From NCBI RefSeq assembly GCF_900086725.1, contig NZ_LT574836.1:893049-957048 (forward strand): a stretch of DNA of 64,000 nucleotides, in the 5' to 3' direction. The notes under the pieces are model-generated. The model saw only the letters and a list, made by a program, of their open reading frames with translations, was not told the origin of the DNA and made no database searches. The position numbers were made by a program, and so were the translations under genes. Below are positions 7,758-16,430 of the stretch, piece after piece (position 1 is the first letter of the stretch; each line of letters begins with the position of its first letter). The DNA comes from Bariatricus massiliensis (GTDB taxonomy: Bacteria > Bacillota > Clostridia > Lachnospirales > Lachnospiraceae).

Positions 7758-9746
7758 TTATTTTTGATTCCTGAATTGTACTGGAGTCATATTATACGCT
7801 TTTTTGAAGAGTCTGTTAAAATGTTCTACGTTTTGATAGCCGACCGACAATGCGATATTTTCTACGGTCATGCTGCTGCTTTTCAGCAGTGCTCTTGCTT
7901 TTTTCATACGGACTTTTTTTACAATATCGCCGAAAGTCATCCCTGATTTTTCTTTGATATACTTGGACAAGTATGGTTTAGAGAGGAAGAACTTTTCAGA
8001 CAAATCATCGAGGGATACATCCAGATAATTAGCCTGAATGTAATTCATAATCTCAATGAGACGTTCGTCCTTAACCTCGTCTACGTTTTCAATCTCTTCT
8101 ATCTTGTTGACCGCCACGCACAGTGCCTCGATAGAAGCGCGGATTATGTCGGCATCGATTCCTACGCCCCAGTAGCTCTTACCGTTGCAGATAACCCCAA
8201 CGTAAGCACATGCTTTGGAGGAGGAGCCTCTGGTCAGGGAATGCTCTTCATAGAAAGTGAGTTCATAGCTGATATTGAAATACTGTTTAATGGCATTGCT
8301 CACTGCGTCCAGACGTCCATTGCCTGATGCGGTAATCACCCGTTTTGCATTGCCATGGGAAAGTGTGGCGGACGCCATGATTCCGTCGTCCTGTTTAAAG
8401 TGGCACTCATCAACCGTAAATACACCCTTCTTATTCACATAGTTGTCTTCGAAAATATGATATACCCACTCCGGTGTCAGCTCCTTATGAGCCTTGTCAG
8501 AAACGTCTTTGACAAGATATCCCACTTCCTCACGCATCTTCTCCGGAAGGCTGATTCCGTAGCTCTGCTTCAATATGTAATTCACGCCGCCCTTGCCGGA
8601 CTGGCTGTTAATACGGATGACATCCTTGTCATACGTCCTTCCCACATCCTTGGGATCAATTGGAAGATAAGGCACCGTCCACTTATCACATTGCCTTTCC
8701 TCCCTCCACGCCATGCCTTTGGCAATTGCATCCTGATGGGAGCCGGAAAATGCCGTAAAGACCAAATCACCGGCATATGGCTGGCGCTCGTTTACGTGCA
8801 TCCTTGTAAGGCGCTCATACGTCTGCCGAATCTGCATCATATTAGAAAAATCCAATTTCGGGTCGACCCCATGAGAAAACATATTCATTGCCAATGTGAT
8901 AATATCCACATTGCCGGTACGCTCTCCATTGCCGAACAGCGTCCCCTCAATCCGCTCTGCACCTGCCAATATTCCCAATTCGGCTGTGGCCACCCCGCTC
9001 CCCCTGTCATTATGAGGATGCAGACAAAGCACTACTCCATCTCTATAGTTTAATTCCTTATCAATATATTCCACCTGACTCGCAAATACATGAGGCATCG
9101 CATTTTCCACCGTGGTAGGTATATTAATGATCGCCTTCCTATCCGGAGTAGGTTTCCATACATCCAGAACCGCGTTGCAGACATCCACCGCGTAGTCCAC
9201 CTCAGTTCCCGGGAAACTTTCCGGACTGTATTGGAATGTAAAATTGCCGTCCGTCTCATCCGCCAGCTTCTTTAAAAGCTCGGCCCCGGCCACGGCAATC
9301 TCTTTAATCTCCTCTTTACTCTTTCTAAACACTTGCTCACGCTGCGCCACAGAGGTTGAGTTGTAAAGATGGACAACCGCGTGGGGCGCCCCCTCCACCG
9401 CCTCAAAGGTCTTCTTAATAATATGCTCCCTAGCCTGAGTGAGCACCTGCACCGTCACGTCATCCGGTATCATATTCTTTTCAATCAACGTTCTCATAAA
9501 ACGGTATTCCGTCTCGGACGCTGCCGGAAATCCCACCTCGATTTCCTTGAAGCCCACATCCACAAGCAGCTGGAAAAATTCCAGTTTTTCCTCCAGACTC
9601 ATAGGCTCGATCAACGCCTGATTACCGTCCCTCAAATCAACACTGCACCAGATAGGCGCTTTTTCAATGTAGTCCTTTTTCACCCAGTCATAAGTCACTT
9701 TCGGCGGCATAAAATACTGTCTTTCATACTTTTGGTAATTTTCCAT
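7758..9746 (-). CDS. leuA: 2-Isopropylmalate synthase with a C-terminal AraC-type DNA-binding domain
   Basis: 662 residues. Residues 1 to about 430 are a complete type-2 LeuA catalytic barrel: WCSVDLRDGNQA (metal aspartate D37, R39, D40) and HPHNDRGSG (H243, H245). About 430-555 is the LeuA dimer/leucine-sensing region, with TASGNGRLDAVSNAIK and YEEHSLTRGSSSKACAYV. Residues 560-662 are a full AraC/XylS double helix-turn-helix: SLDDLSEKFFLSKPYLSKYI, then IALSVGYQNVEHFNRLFKKA and MTPVQFR. The enzyme condenses acetyl-CoA with 2-oxoisovalerate, the first step of leucine synthesis. The fusion is in one uninterrupted frame. The ATG at 9746 (AAGGA close upstream) is chosen over an upstream frame that overlaps the promoter. 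Other leu genes are not in the window. Enzyme call is sure; a regulatory role is inferred. Confidence 0.93.
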   Translation of the reverse strand: MENYQKYERQYFMPPKVTYDWVKKDYIEKAPIWCSVDLRDGNQALIEPMSLEEKLEFFQLLVDVGFKEIEVGFPAASETEYRFMRTLIEKNMIPDDVTVQVLTQAREHIIKKTFEAVEGAPHAVVHLYNSTSVAQREQVFRKSKEEIKEIAVAGAELLKKLADETDGNFTFQYSPESFPGTEVDYAVDVCNAVLDVWKPTPDRKAIINIPTTVENAMPHVFASQVEYIDKELNYRDGVVLCLHPHNDRGSGVATAELGILAGAERIEGTLFGNGERTGNVDIITLAMNMFSHGVDPKLDFSNMMQIRQTYERLTRMHVNERQPYAGDLVFTAFSGSHQDAIAKGMAWREERQCDKWTVPYLPIDPKDVGRTYDKDVIRINSQSGKGGVNYILKQSYGISLPEKMREEVGYLVKDVSDKAHKELTPEWVYHIFEDNYVNKKGVFTVDECHFKQDDGIMASATLSHGNAKRVITASGNGRLDAVSNAIKQYFNISYELTFYEEHSLTRGSSSKACAYVGVICNGKSYWGVGIDADIIRASIEALCVAVNKIEEIENVDEVKDERLIEIMNYIQANYLDVSLDDLSEKFFLSKPYLSKYIKEKSGMTFGDIVKKVRMKKARALLKSSSMTVENIALSVGYQNVEHFNRLFKKAYNMTPVQFRNQK

Positions 9747-9763
9747 AATCCTTCGCTCCCTTA

Positions 9764-9800
9764 TATATACAAGACCATAAAATTCTATCAACTTTCTTGT
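9764..9800 (-). promoter_or_regulatory. leuA promoter with a surrounding dyad
   Basis: Minus strand: TTGATA (9791-9786), 16-bp spacer, TATATA (9769-9764), close to the leuA start. An inverted pair ACAAGA (9800-9795) and TCTTGT (9774-9769) brackets the -35 box and spacer. The dyad could be an operator, possibly for LeuA's own AraC domain; that is inference. Confidence 0.5.
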
Positions 9801-9877
9801 CTTATTTTATTCTACTTTCCTATCCTATCACATCTCTCATAGAAAAAAAAGTGATAATTTTAAGCAATGTTATTGAT

Positions 9878-11227
9878 TTATTTTAACAAAAAATCACATG
9901 CCGAAAAATCCAGCCAATATGTAATCACCTTACTAAAATACCACTTCACCGTCTTTTCCTCAACGTCCGAGCAGGCTACCAGCGGATATCCTTTCAGCTG
10001 CCTTTCTCCAAGATAATATGTCACAGTTCCCACCAATTCCCCCTCCGCTACAGGCGCCGTCAGTGTGTTGTCCTCTGTTACACTTATCTTCACCTCCTCC
10101 TGATCGCCCAGCAGCACTTGCAGCTCAGTATCCTCCGTATCCAGACGCACCTTTGCCACAGACTGGCCCGACAGGCTTCCGTCCGAAGCGATGCCGTTCT
10201 CCACCGGAATATCCGCAATCTCAGGCTCCTGCCACACATCCCGGTATTCATAGTGCTCCAGACCGTAGGCCATCAGTTTCTTGGTATCCGTCCACTTATA
10301 ATTCTTATTGTTGGGCCAGCCACAGGCCAAAAGAGCCACCGCAAATGTTTTCCCATCCTTGCGCAGCGCTCCCACATAACAATAACCGGCATCCCCTGTA
10401 AATCCGGTTTTCCCGGAAATAGCTCCCTCCATCATGGACAGAAAAAGATTGTGGTTATTGCACGAAAAGCTTCGTTTCCCCTCAGTATCATTGAAAGAGT
10501 ACGATGCAGTCTGAGTGATTTTTAGAAACTCCTCCGCCTTCGGCGATTTTGCGACACAATAGCTCATAATCATAGCCAAATCCACGGCAGATATACTGTG
10601 GGTGCCGCCTTCATCCGAGGCGTCCAGACCGTTAGGCGATACAAAATGGGCATCACTGCATCCAATCTCCTTTGCCTTCGCATTCATTTTCTCCGCAAAC
10701 TCCGGCACAGAACCTGCAATGTGCTCGGCAATCGCAACGGCACTGTCATTATGAGACTCTAACATCAGGGAATATAGAAGGTCCCCCAAGACAAACTGCT
10801 CTCCCTCCCTCATCCCCAAGTGTACCTTGGGCTGAGATGCTGCCTCCCCGGACGCCGTCACAACATCTTCAAGATTCCCTTCCTCCAGCGCCAGAATACA
10901 AGTCATAATCTTAGTAGTGCTGGCCATGGGCCTCATCGTATTCCCGTCTTTTGCAATCAAGACCCTGCCGCTGTCCGCATCCATGAGAACCGCCGATTTG
11001 GCATAAAGCTCTCCCAAATCCTCCGGTATCATATTTCCCAGCTCGTCATGAGCGTCCTGTGTCCCTCCGTCATCTGTTATTCCGGCCCCGGATTCTTCAG
11101 CCAGAAGAGTAGCTCCTGTCCCGCCCGCAGCCAGAGACGCAGCCAAAAAAAATGCCAGAATCCAGCCATACCGCTTACCTTGGCCTATTCCTGACATTTG
11201 CTTTCTATCTTTTCTTCGAATCTTCAT
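9878..11227 (-). CDS. D-alanyl-D-alanine carboxypeptidase (S11, PBP5 family)
   Basis: 449 residues. An N-terminal hydrophobic segment (about 20-44) acts as a signal peptide. Active-site motifs are S103-T-T-K106, S158-H-N160 and K273-T-G275. The C-terminal 130 residues are the PBP5-type beta domain, ending in a hydrophobic KWYFSKVITYWLDFSACDFLL that may touch the membrane. Enzymes of this type trim the terminal D-alanine from peptidoglycan stem peptides outside the cell. It lies 79 bp downstream of scpB and may be co-transcribed with scpAB. The ribosome binding site is weak (AGGGG 12 nt upstream of the ATG at 11227). It resembles sporulation DacB/DacF proteins but a specific name is not justified. 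Confidence 0.9.
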   Translation of the reverse strand: MKIRRKDRKQMSGIGQGKRYGWILAFFLAASLAAGGTGATLLAEESGAGITDDGGTQDAHDELGNMIPEDLGELYAKSAVLMDADSGRVLIAKDGNTMRPMASTTKIMTCILALEEGNLEDVVTASGEAASQPKVHLGMREGEQFVLGDLLYSLMLESHNDSAVAIAEHIAGSVPEFAEKMNAKAKEIGCSDAHFVSPNGLDASDEGGTHSISAVDLAMIMSYCVAKSPKAEEFLKITQTASYSFNDTEGKRSFSCNNHNLFLSMMEGAISGKTGFTGDAGYCYVGALRKDGKTFAVALLACGWPNNKNYKWTDTKKLMAYGLEHYEYRDVWQEPEIADIPVENGIASDGSLSGQSVAKVRLDTEDTELQVLLGDQEEVKISVTEDNTLTAPVAEGELVGTVTYYLGERQLKGYPLVACSDVEEKTVKWYFSKVITYWLDFSACDFLLK

Positions 11228-11305
11228 ATATGCCCAACCCCTGTCCTTAAATACTCACATAATCTATCCTATGAGAAGACAGTGCCGACTATTCCGTGAA
11301 ATACT

Positions 11306-11875
11306 TTAAATATCCAGCTTGAGCTGAGCCTCATCCTCAGCCTCCTCTTTAAAGCTCTCCATCCTCTCCGGGTCGATTCCCGGAAGCTCATCCAGAGACT
11401 GTACACTGAAACGCCTGAGAAATTCCTCTGTAGTACCGAACAAAAGCGGCCGCCCCGGCGCATCCAACCGCCCGACCTCACACACAAGCCCATACTCTAT
11501 CAGCTTATTAACAGCATGGTCCGACTTCACACCACGGATTTTTTCAATCTCAAGACGGGTGACCGGCTGCTTATACGCAATGATAGACAGTGTTTCCAGC
11601 ATCACGTCTGTAAGCACATATTTCTTCGGCTGCTTTGCCACTTTAATCAGATATTCATACATATCCTGCTTTGTACACATCTGAAAGGAATTCTCCAACT
11701 CAATTATCTTAATTCCCCGCTCTTCCGCATCATAGCGGTCCATCATATTATGTATGATTTTTTTCGTCGTCTCCACATCATGCTCTATCGCGGCGGCAAT
11801 CACCTCAACCTCCACAGAATCGCCCATTGTGAAAAGAATCGCCTCTATGATGCTCTCCAATCGCTTGATTTCCAT
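11306..11875 (-). CDS. scpB: Segregation and condensation protein B
   Basis: 189 residues, two winged-helix domains: MEIKRLESIIEAILFTMGDSV at the N-terminus and the conserved YVLTDVMLETLSIIAYKQPVTRLEIEKIRGVKSD block written here in short as ALSIIAYKQP-type core (about residues 90-125). ScpB dimers bind ScpA and the SMC ATPase to form bacterial condensin, which compacts and separates chromosomes. The ATG at 11875 is 2 nt after the scpA stop, and its ribosome binding site GGAGTG lies in the last scpA codons, so the two are translationally coupled. Family length is 180-200, so the gene is complete. Confidence 0.94.
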   Translation of the reverse strand: MEIKRLESIIEAILFTMGDSVEVEVIAAAIEHDVETTKKIIHNMMDRYDAEERGIKIIELENSFQMCTKQDMYEYLIKVAKQPKKYVLTDVMLETLSIIAYKQPVTRLEIEKIRGVKSDHAVNKLIEYGLVCEVGRLDAPGRPLLFGTTEEFLRRFSVQSLDELPGIDPERMESFKEEAEDEAQLKLDI

Positions 11876-11877
11876 AT

Positions 11878-12633
11878 CTACACTCCAACATTTTCCGCCG
11901 ATGTTATCAAAATATCATCAAACGTATATTCCTGATGAATCTTTATTTTCCCAACCTTCATCAGCTCCAGTACCGCAAGAAAAGTCACCACAATCTGCAC
12001 CTTAGAAGACTGCCTGTTGAGCAAATCCCGAAAGCTGAACGTGCGGTGTACCCTCGCATATTCTTCCACATAATCAAGTTTCTCCGGAAGCGTCACCTCT
12101 TCCTTCTCAATCTTACCATACTTGCTTCGTATGGGATCTATCTTATCCGTCTGCCTGCGGATAACATCCCGGAAAATACTATTTAGCCTGCCCAATGTCA
12201 AATCCCCGAGAAGTTCATCCAAATCGACCGGCTCTACATAATTCTGCACCTCGTCCGGAAGTGTCGGTTCTTTGTAGAGAACCCGTTCTCCATCCACCTG
12301 ACGGTCCCGCAGCTCATAAGACATATACTTATACATCTTATACTGCAGCAGCTGTTCCACCAACTCTTGACGGGGATCCTCTTCCTCCCCCTCCTCATTG
12401 ACTTCCTTCGGGAGCAGCATTCTACATTTAATATCAAGAAGAGTCGCAGCCATGAGAAGGAACTCACTCATAACATTCAAGTCCTCCCTCTCCATGGCCC
12501 TGATATAATCCATATATTGATTGGTAATCTCCACGATAGGAATATCATAAATATCTATTTTATTTTTATCTATCAGGTGCAGGAGCAAATCCAACGGCCC
12601 CTCGAACACCTGAAGCTTAACCGGTATTCCCAC
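11878..12633 (-). CDS. scpA: Segregation and condensation protein A
   Basis: 251 residues starting with GTG at 12633 (GGGGGA 6 nt upstream). The N-terminus shows the kleisin signature LQVFEGPLDLLLHLIDKNKI, then IVEITNQYMDYI and EFLLMAATLLDIKCRMLLPK; the C-terminal winged helix contains VVTFLAVLELMKVGKIKIHQ. ScpA is the kleisin that bridges the SMC heads in the condensin complex. It heads an operon scpA-scpB, perhaps with the downstream carboxypeptidase gene, and has its own sigma-A promoter 45 bp upstream. Confidence 0.95.
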   Translation of the reverse strand: MGIPVKLQVFEGPLDLLLHLIDKNKIDIYDIPIVEITNQYMDYIRAMEREDLNVMSEFLLMAATLLDIKCRMLLPKEVNEEGEEEDPRQELVEQLLQYKMYKYMSYELRDRQVDGERVLYKEPTLPDEVQNYVEPVDLDELLGDLTLGRLNSIFRDVIRRQTDKIDPIRSKYGKIEKEEVTLPEKLDYVEEYARVHRTFSFRDLLNRQSSKVQIVVTFLAVLELMKVGKIKIHQEYTFDDILITSAENVGV

Positions 12634-12675
12634 GATATTTCCCCCAATCTTTTTCTCGTTTCAGCCCACTATAAG

Positions 12676-12704
12676 ATTATACTAGAAATCCTTCTGACGC
12701 TCAA
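12676..12704 (-). promoter_or_regulatory. Sigma-A promoter of scpAB
   Basis: Minus strand: TTGAGC (12704-12699), 17-bp spacer, TATAAT (12681-12676), in the 91-bp gap between the phosphoesterase stop and the scpA start. Confidence 0.65.
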
Positions 12705-12724
12705 GCAAAATCTTATCTGGAATG

Positions 12725-13597
12725 TCAACGCTCTCCCCTCACGTGCAGCACAATCAGCTCGGCAGGGTTAAAGAGCCGTATATTTACCGTATGAGTTCCC
12801 AAGCCTTTGCTCACTACAATTCTGGTGTCCTCTTCCCTGTACAGGCTTCCCGAATATTTCGGAAACAAGCCCATCTGCGGACTGATTACCCCGCCCAGCC
12901 CGGGAACACGGATAATGCCGCCGTGAAGATGTCCCGACAGAATCAAATCACCACCCCACGCTTTATAAACACTCATAAAGTCCGGCTGATGAACCAAGAG
13001 AATCTGATAGCTGCCTTCATCCGCCTTTCCCACACGCCGCTCCATCTCGCGAAGCCCTAGGCGCGTGCGCTTTTTTCGGAAATAACAGCTGTCCGGCACC
13101 TCAAGCCCTGTGATTACAACGGAATTTCCGTCCCATGAAAGCACAGCCTTTTCATTGATTAAAAACTGTACCCCACAAGCTTCCAGTTCCCTCTTGTAAG
13201 CAAAATACGCAGTCCCATATTTCTCCGGATTCTCGCGCATACGCTGTTCATGATTGCCGTTAGCATAATATACAGGGCAAATAGACGGAAGCTGCTTGAC
13301 AAACTCTGCCGCCACCTCCCATTGGCTCCCCTGCCTGCTTACCAGCATATCGCCAGTGATTAAAATCAAATCCGGCTTCTGCCGTCTCACGGCATCCAAA
13401 AGCTTCTCATTGTGCTCTCCGTATTTATGATTGTGCAGATCACTTAAAAAAAGCAGCCTCCGCTCTCTCATATCTCTTTTCAGCTTCGGTGATGTGACCG
13501 TATAATGTCGCACCTTAAATCCGTGCAGTTCCCTCACGATCTCCGCCACTGCCAGTACCACAGCCGCGCAAAGTGCGGCAAGCATATACTTTATCAT
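12725..13597 (-). CDS. Membrane-anchored metallophosphoesterase (YkuE-like)
   Basis: 290 residues: an N-terminal membrane anchor (MIKYMLAALCAAVVLAVAEIV) and a calcineurin-like phosphoesterase domain with all metal motifs: SDLHNH (about 52), GDMLV (about 80), GNHEQ (about 115), a late HQPDF and GHLHGG (about 225). The B. subtilis relative YkuE is a metal-dependent phosphodiesterase at the cell envelope; the natural substrate is unknown. The ATG overlaps the deoC stop (ATGA), so it is the third gene of a HAD-deoC-phosphoesterase operon. The role of this grouping with deoC is not clear. Confidence 0.85.
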   Translation of the reverse strand: MIKYMLAALCAAVVLAVAEIVRELHGFKVRHYTVTSPKLKRDMRERRLLFLSDLHNHKYGEHNEKLLDAVRRQKPDLILITGDMLVSRQGSQWEVAAEFVKQLPSICPVYYANGNHEQRMRENPEKYGTAYFAYKRELEACGVQFLINEKAVLSWDGNSVVITGLEVPDSCYFRKKRTRLGLREMERRVGKADEGSYQILLVHQPDFMSVYKAWGGDLILSGHLHGGIIRVPGLGGVISPQMGLFPKYSGSLYREEDTRIVVSKGLGTHTVNIRLFNPAELIVLHVRGER

Positions 13598-14253
13598 GAA
13601 CGCTGCTCCGCTTCTTCAATGATCGCAATGCCGGAGCTGGTGCCAATCCGGGTAGCTCCTGCCTGCACCATCGCTTCGGCTGCCGCCAATGTACGCACGC
13701 CTCCGGAGGCCTTTACCCCCATCTCAGGGCCTACCGTCTTCCGCATCAGGGCTACATCCTCCGCGGTCGCTCCCCCTGTGGAGAACCCGGTGGACGTTTT
13801 CACAAAATCTGCGCCCGCATCCCTGCTGATTTGGCAGACACGCACCTTCTCCTCATCCGTCAGAAGGCAAGTCTCAATAATCACCTTCACGGCTGCCTTG
13901 CCCTTTGCCTCATCCACCACTTCCTGAATGTCGGACTCCACATAGTCCCAGTCGCCACTCTTTATCATCCCCACATGGACTACCATGTCGATCTCATCGG
14001 CCCCATCCAGTATCGCTTGTCTTGTCTCCATCACCTTTCCGGCCGTAGACATCGCCCCCAGAGGAAAGCCCACCACCGTACACACCTTCACATCACTGTC
14101 CGCCAGCATTTCTGCACAGAATGGGACAAAAGAGGAATTCACGCACACAGAGGCAAAACCGTATTCCATTGCTTCCCCACATAATGCTTCGACCTGCTCC
14201 ACCGTTGCGTCCGCCTTTAAAATCGTATGATCAATCATCTTTGCATAATCCAT
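13594..14253 (-). CDS. deoC: Deoxyribose-phosphate aldolase
   Basis: 219 residues, class I aldolase barrel. The Schiff-base lysine is in FVKTSTGF (about residue 153), with VKVIIETCLL ahead of it and GVKASGGVR after it. It cleaves 2-deoxyribose 5-phosphate to glyceraldehyde 3-phosphate and acetaldehyde in deoxynucleoside breakdown. The ATG at 14253 follows AGGAGG, which lies within the last codons of the upstream HAD gene, only 2 nt from that gene's stop. The partner enzyme DeoB is encoded about 34 kb away at 47981-49156. Confidence 0.96.
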   Translation of the reverse strand: MDYAKMIDHTILKADATVEQVEALCGEAMEYGFASVCVNSSFVPFCAEMLADSDVKVCTVVGFPLGAMSTAGKVMETRQAILDGADEIDMVVHVGMIKSGDWDYVESDIQEVVDEAKGKAAVKVIIETCLLTDEEKVRVCQISRDAGADFVKTSTGFSTGGATAEDVALMRKTVGPEMGVKASGGVRTLAAAEAMVQAGATRIGTSSGIAIIEEAEQRS

Positions 14254-14255
14254 CT

Positions 14256-15059
14256 TTATCTTCCTCCTGTTCCTGTAATCCTTTGATACAGCTCCATAAT
14301 ATTTTCAAACTCATAATCCGGTTTCCAACTGCTGCCTTCCACCTCTTCCTTTGTAGCTTCACCGGTATAGACCACAGCAGTGTCTACCCCCGCATTGATT
14401 CCACAGGCGATATCCGTATACAGCCGGTCCCCCACTACCAGAACCTCATTCTTATCCGCGCCACAATCCTTCAGACAAAGCTCTACGATTTGGGCATTGG
14501 GCTTCCCTATATACAGCGGCCTGCGCCCCACCGTACCATTCAGCATCTCACAAATTCCACCACAGTCCGGCACGAACCCAAAGGCCGTCGGACATCGCAG
14601 ATCCGGATTCGTTCCTACGTAATCGACCCCTTCGCAAAATAGAAGCCTGCACGCATCCCACACCTTCTCATAAGTAAGGCTCTGGTCGAATCCCACAACA
14701 ACACAGGACACATCCTCCTGCGCATGCTCCGTCACAACCAAACCCCAGCTTCTCAATTCCTCCACGAAAGAGGGCGTTCCCATCACAAACAGCTTTTTAC
14801 CGCCATAATGCTCTTTCAGATAAAGGCAGGTGGCATAAGATGCAGTGACGAACTGTTCCTCAGAAGTCTCTAGATTCCACCTCGCGAACTTGTCCACGTA
14901 GTCCTTTCTGCTCTTTGTCGAATTATTTGTAATATAATATGCACGGCCGCCTATTCTCTCTATATATTCCAGCAGCTCCCTGCTGCCCTCGTATAAAAGC
15001 GAATCGACCGCCAGCGTCCCATCTATATCAAATAGAAATATCTTTTTATGTTTCAGCAT
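14256..15059 (-). CDS. HAD-IIA family sugar phosphatase (NagD/p-nitrophenylphosphatase type)
   Basis: 267 residues. HAD motif I is FLFDIDGTLAVD (about 8-19), motif II is ITNNSTKSRKDY (about 43), the lysine of motif III is in IGKPNAQIVE (about 185) and motif IV is VVGDRLYTDIACG (about 207), with a C2 cap between motifs II and III. This subfamily dephosphorylates small phosphorylated sugars or nucleotides in the cytosol; the substrate cannot be read from the sequence. First gene of the operon with deoC and the phosphoesterase, behind its own promoter; GAGGAGG precedes the ATG. Confidence 0.88.
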   Translation of the reverse strand: MLKHKKIFLFDIDGTLAVDSLLYEGSRELLEYIERIGGRAYYITNNSTKSRKDYVDKFARWNLETSEEQFVTASYATCLYLKEHYGGKKLFVMGTPSFVEELRSWGLVVTEHAQEDVSCVVVGFDQSLTYEKVWDACRLLFCEGVDYVGTNPDLRCPTAFGFVPDCGGICEMLNGTVGRRPLYIGKPNAQIVELCLKDCGADKNEVLVVGDRLYTDIACGINAGVDTAVVYTGEATKEEVEGSSWKPDYEFENIMELYQRITGTGGR

Positions 15060-15086
15060 GTATACCTCCTCTGTCCAATAACTTAT

Positions 15087-15115
15087 ATTATATTATTTTT
15101 CTAAGCACTTTACAA
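15087..15115 (-). promoter_or_regulatory. Sigma-A promoter of the HAD-deoC-phosphoesterase operon
   Basis: Minus strand: TTGTAA (15115-15110), 17-bp spacer, TATAAT (15092-15087), about 28 bp upstream of the start codon at 15059. Confidence 0.7.
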
Positions 15116-15130
15116 TAGCATTCAAAAATG

Positions 15131-15172
15131 GAAAAAAGAAGAAGATTACACAGCGTATTCCTTGTGTAATCT
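15131..15172 (-). terminator. Intrinsic terminator after the LytTR/LiaF pair
   Basis: Minus strand: 10-bp stem AGATTACACA / TGTGTAATCT (15172-15163 with 15152-15143), followed by TCTTCTTTTTTC. Confidence 0.8.
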
Positions 15173-15216
15173 CCCTCGTCGCGGGCCGTATGCATCTAAA
15201 CAAAAAATCCTCTCTA

Positions 15217-15915
15217 TTAAATGTAAATGATATCGACTCCCGCAAATCTTACACTTCCTGTAAGTATAAGCGTCGGACTGCCGTTCGGATTGCTGGAAGA
15301 CTTTTCCTCCAGTCCCCCGAATATGGCATCCACCTGATTGATGACCTTCCAATCACGGGGAACATAAAGCTCCACACCCCCGAAAGAAACATCCATCCGG
15401 ATGACCGCCTCACCGGTAGGAACGACCGCCTTATCCAGATAGACCTTCATCGCCCCGAAAGAACATTTGATGTCGGCGCTCTTGAACTCCTGTGAGTCAA
15501 TATACTTGACACTTCCCGCAAAGCTGGTATTGAGCTGAAGCTGCGCGCCGTCCATAGTCTCCACAGTTCCCACCCAGTTATCGTCGTTATGATTTCCATA
15601 ACAGTATGTTCTCTTAGGATGGTAAAAAAAACTGACACCAATGCTTCCGAGGAGCGCGGCTCCTAAGACCGGCCACGGTGTTATCGCCTCGATTCCGAGC
15701 GGCTCTGCATATACAATGCACAAAAATGCGGCAGAAAACAAAATTCCGGTCACACTCTTATGGAGAACACTTTTGATGAGGCACGCCCCGAAAAACACTG
15801 TCAAAAGCAAGCTCCAAAAACCTATCCCTTGAAAATACCCCAGCTTACCTATTATCAAAAATACCGCTGCCGCTATAAAAAATATTCCCCAAAAAATTCG
15901 TTCTTTTTTCATCAT
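15217..15915 (-). CDS. LiaF-like membrane protein
   Basis: 232 residues. Four hydrophobic segments fill the first 100 residues (IFWGIFFIAAAVFLIIGKLG and following), then a beta-helix-like cytoplasmic or cell-surface domain with repeated small-strand motifs SFAGSVKYI, CSFGAMKVYL, VSFGGVELYVP, AIFGGLEEK and RFAGVDIIYI. This is the LiaF/cell-wall-active-antibiotic response fold; B. subtilis LiaF holds the LiaRS system inactive. The start ATG lies 1 nt after the stop of the LytTR gene, so the two form an operon, and here the partner is probably the LytTR regulator rather than a two-component pair (inference). Confidence 0.82.
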   Translation of the reverse strand: MMKKERIFWGIFFIAAAVFLIIGKLGYFQGIGFWSLLLTVFFGACLIKSVLHKSVTGILFSAAFLCIVYAEPLGIEAITPWPVLGAALLGSIGVSFFYHPKRTYCYGNHNDDNWVGTVETMDGAQLQLNTSFAGSVKYIDSQEFKSADIKCSFGAMKVYLDKAVVPTGEAVIRMDVSFGGVELYVPRDWKVINQVDAIFGGLEEKSSSNPNGSPTLILTGSVRFAGVDIIYI

Positions 15916-15916
15916 G

Positions 15917-16369
15917 CTACCTCTTTTCCTCTAATCGGTTTTTTAATGGTTTATAGTAATGTCTGGAAACATATACTTGTTTATGTGTGCCTTTAAACTC
16001 TACCACACAGGAGGCTGACAAAGACTTTGTCATGGCATATATGTGCCTTGTATTGAGAATCGTGGACTTTGAGACCCTCATAAAATAACCCGGCAGTGTT
16101 TCCTCCAGCTCATACAGGCGGTATCTGGTACCATAGATATCATCCTTCGTATGTGCCCGGATACTGGTTCCTTCCGTCTCAAAAAACAAAATTTCCTGCA
16201 GCGGCATATAGTATGTCGTTTCTCCCTTATAGAACAGGAGCTTTTGTTCTGACGAAACGACCTCCGCCACCGCCCTCTGAATATTCTGCACCCGCTCATC
16301 CAGCGCAGAGGTACGAATAATCATCTCATCTTCCGTCAAGTTTTCGTCTAGCTCAATCCGTATCTTCAT
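15917..16369 (-). CDS. LytTR-domain DNA-binding regulator
   Basis: 150 residues with no receiver domain. The N-terminal 45 residues are charged and helical (MKIRIELDENLTEDEMIIR); the rest is a LytTR domain: LLFYKGETTYYMPLQEILFFE, TEGTSIRAHTKDDIYGTRY, LEETLPGYFMRVSKSTILN and VYVSRHYYKPLKNRL. Such proteins bind direct repeats as dimers. Two CCACTTGC repeats 21 bp apart lie upstream at 16431-16459, so autoregulation is likely. It is the first gene of an operon with the LiaF-like protein. What it senses is unknown. Confidence 0.88.
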   Translation of the reverse strand: MKIRIELDENLTEDEMIIRTSALDERVQNIQRAVAEVVSSEQKLLFYKGETTYYMPLQEILFFETEGTSIRAHTKDDIYGTRYRLYELEETLPGYFMRVSKSTILNTRHIYAMTKSLSASCVVEFKGTHKQVYVSRHYYKPLKNRLEEKR

Positions 16370-16430
16370 CTTCTTCCCTCTCCCTGAACCTATCTAATCA
16401 TATTTCCTGTGGGAAGTAAACCCATTTACC

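Noticed and set aside
8355..9053. 232-codon plus-strand frame opposite leuA
   Set aside because: It lies wholly antisense to conserved LeuA coding sequence and has no ribosome binding site or family features.
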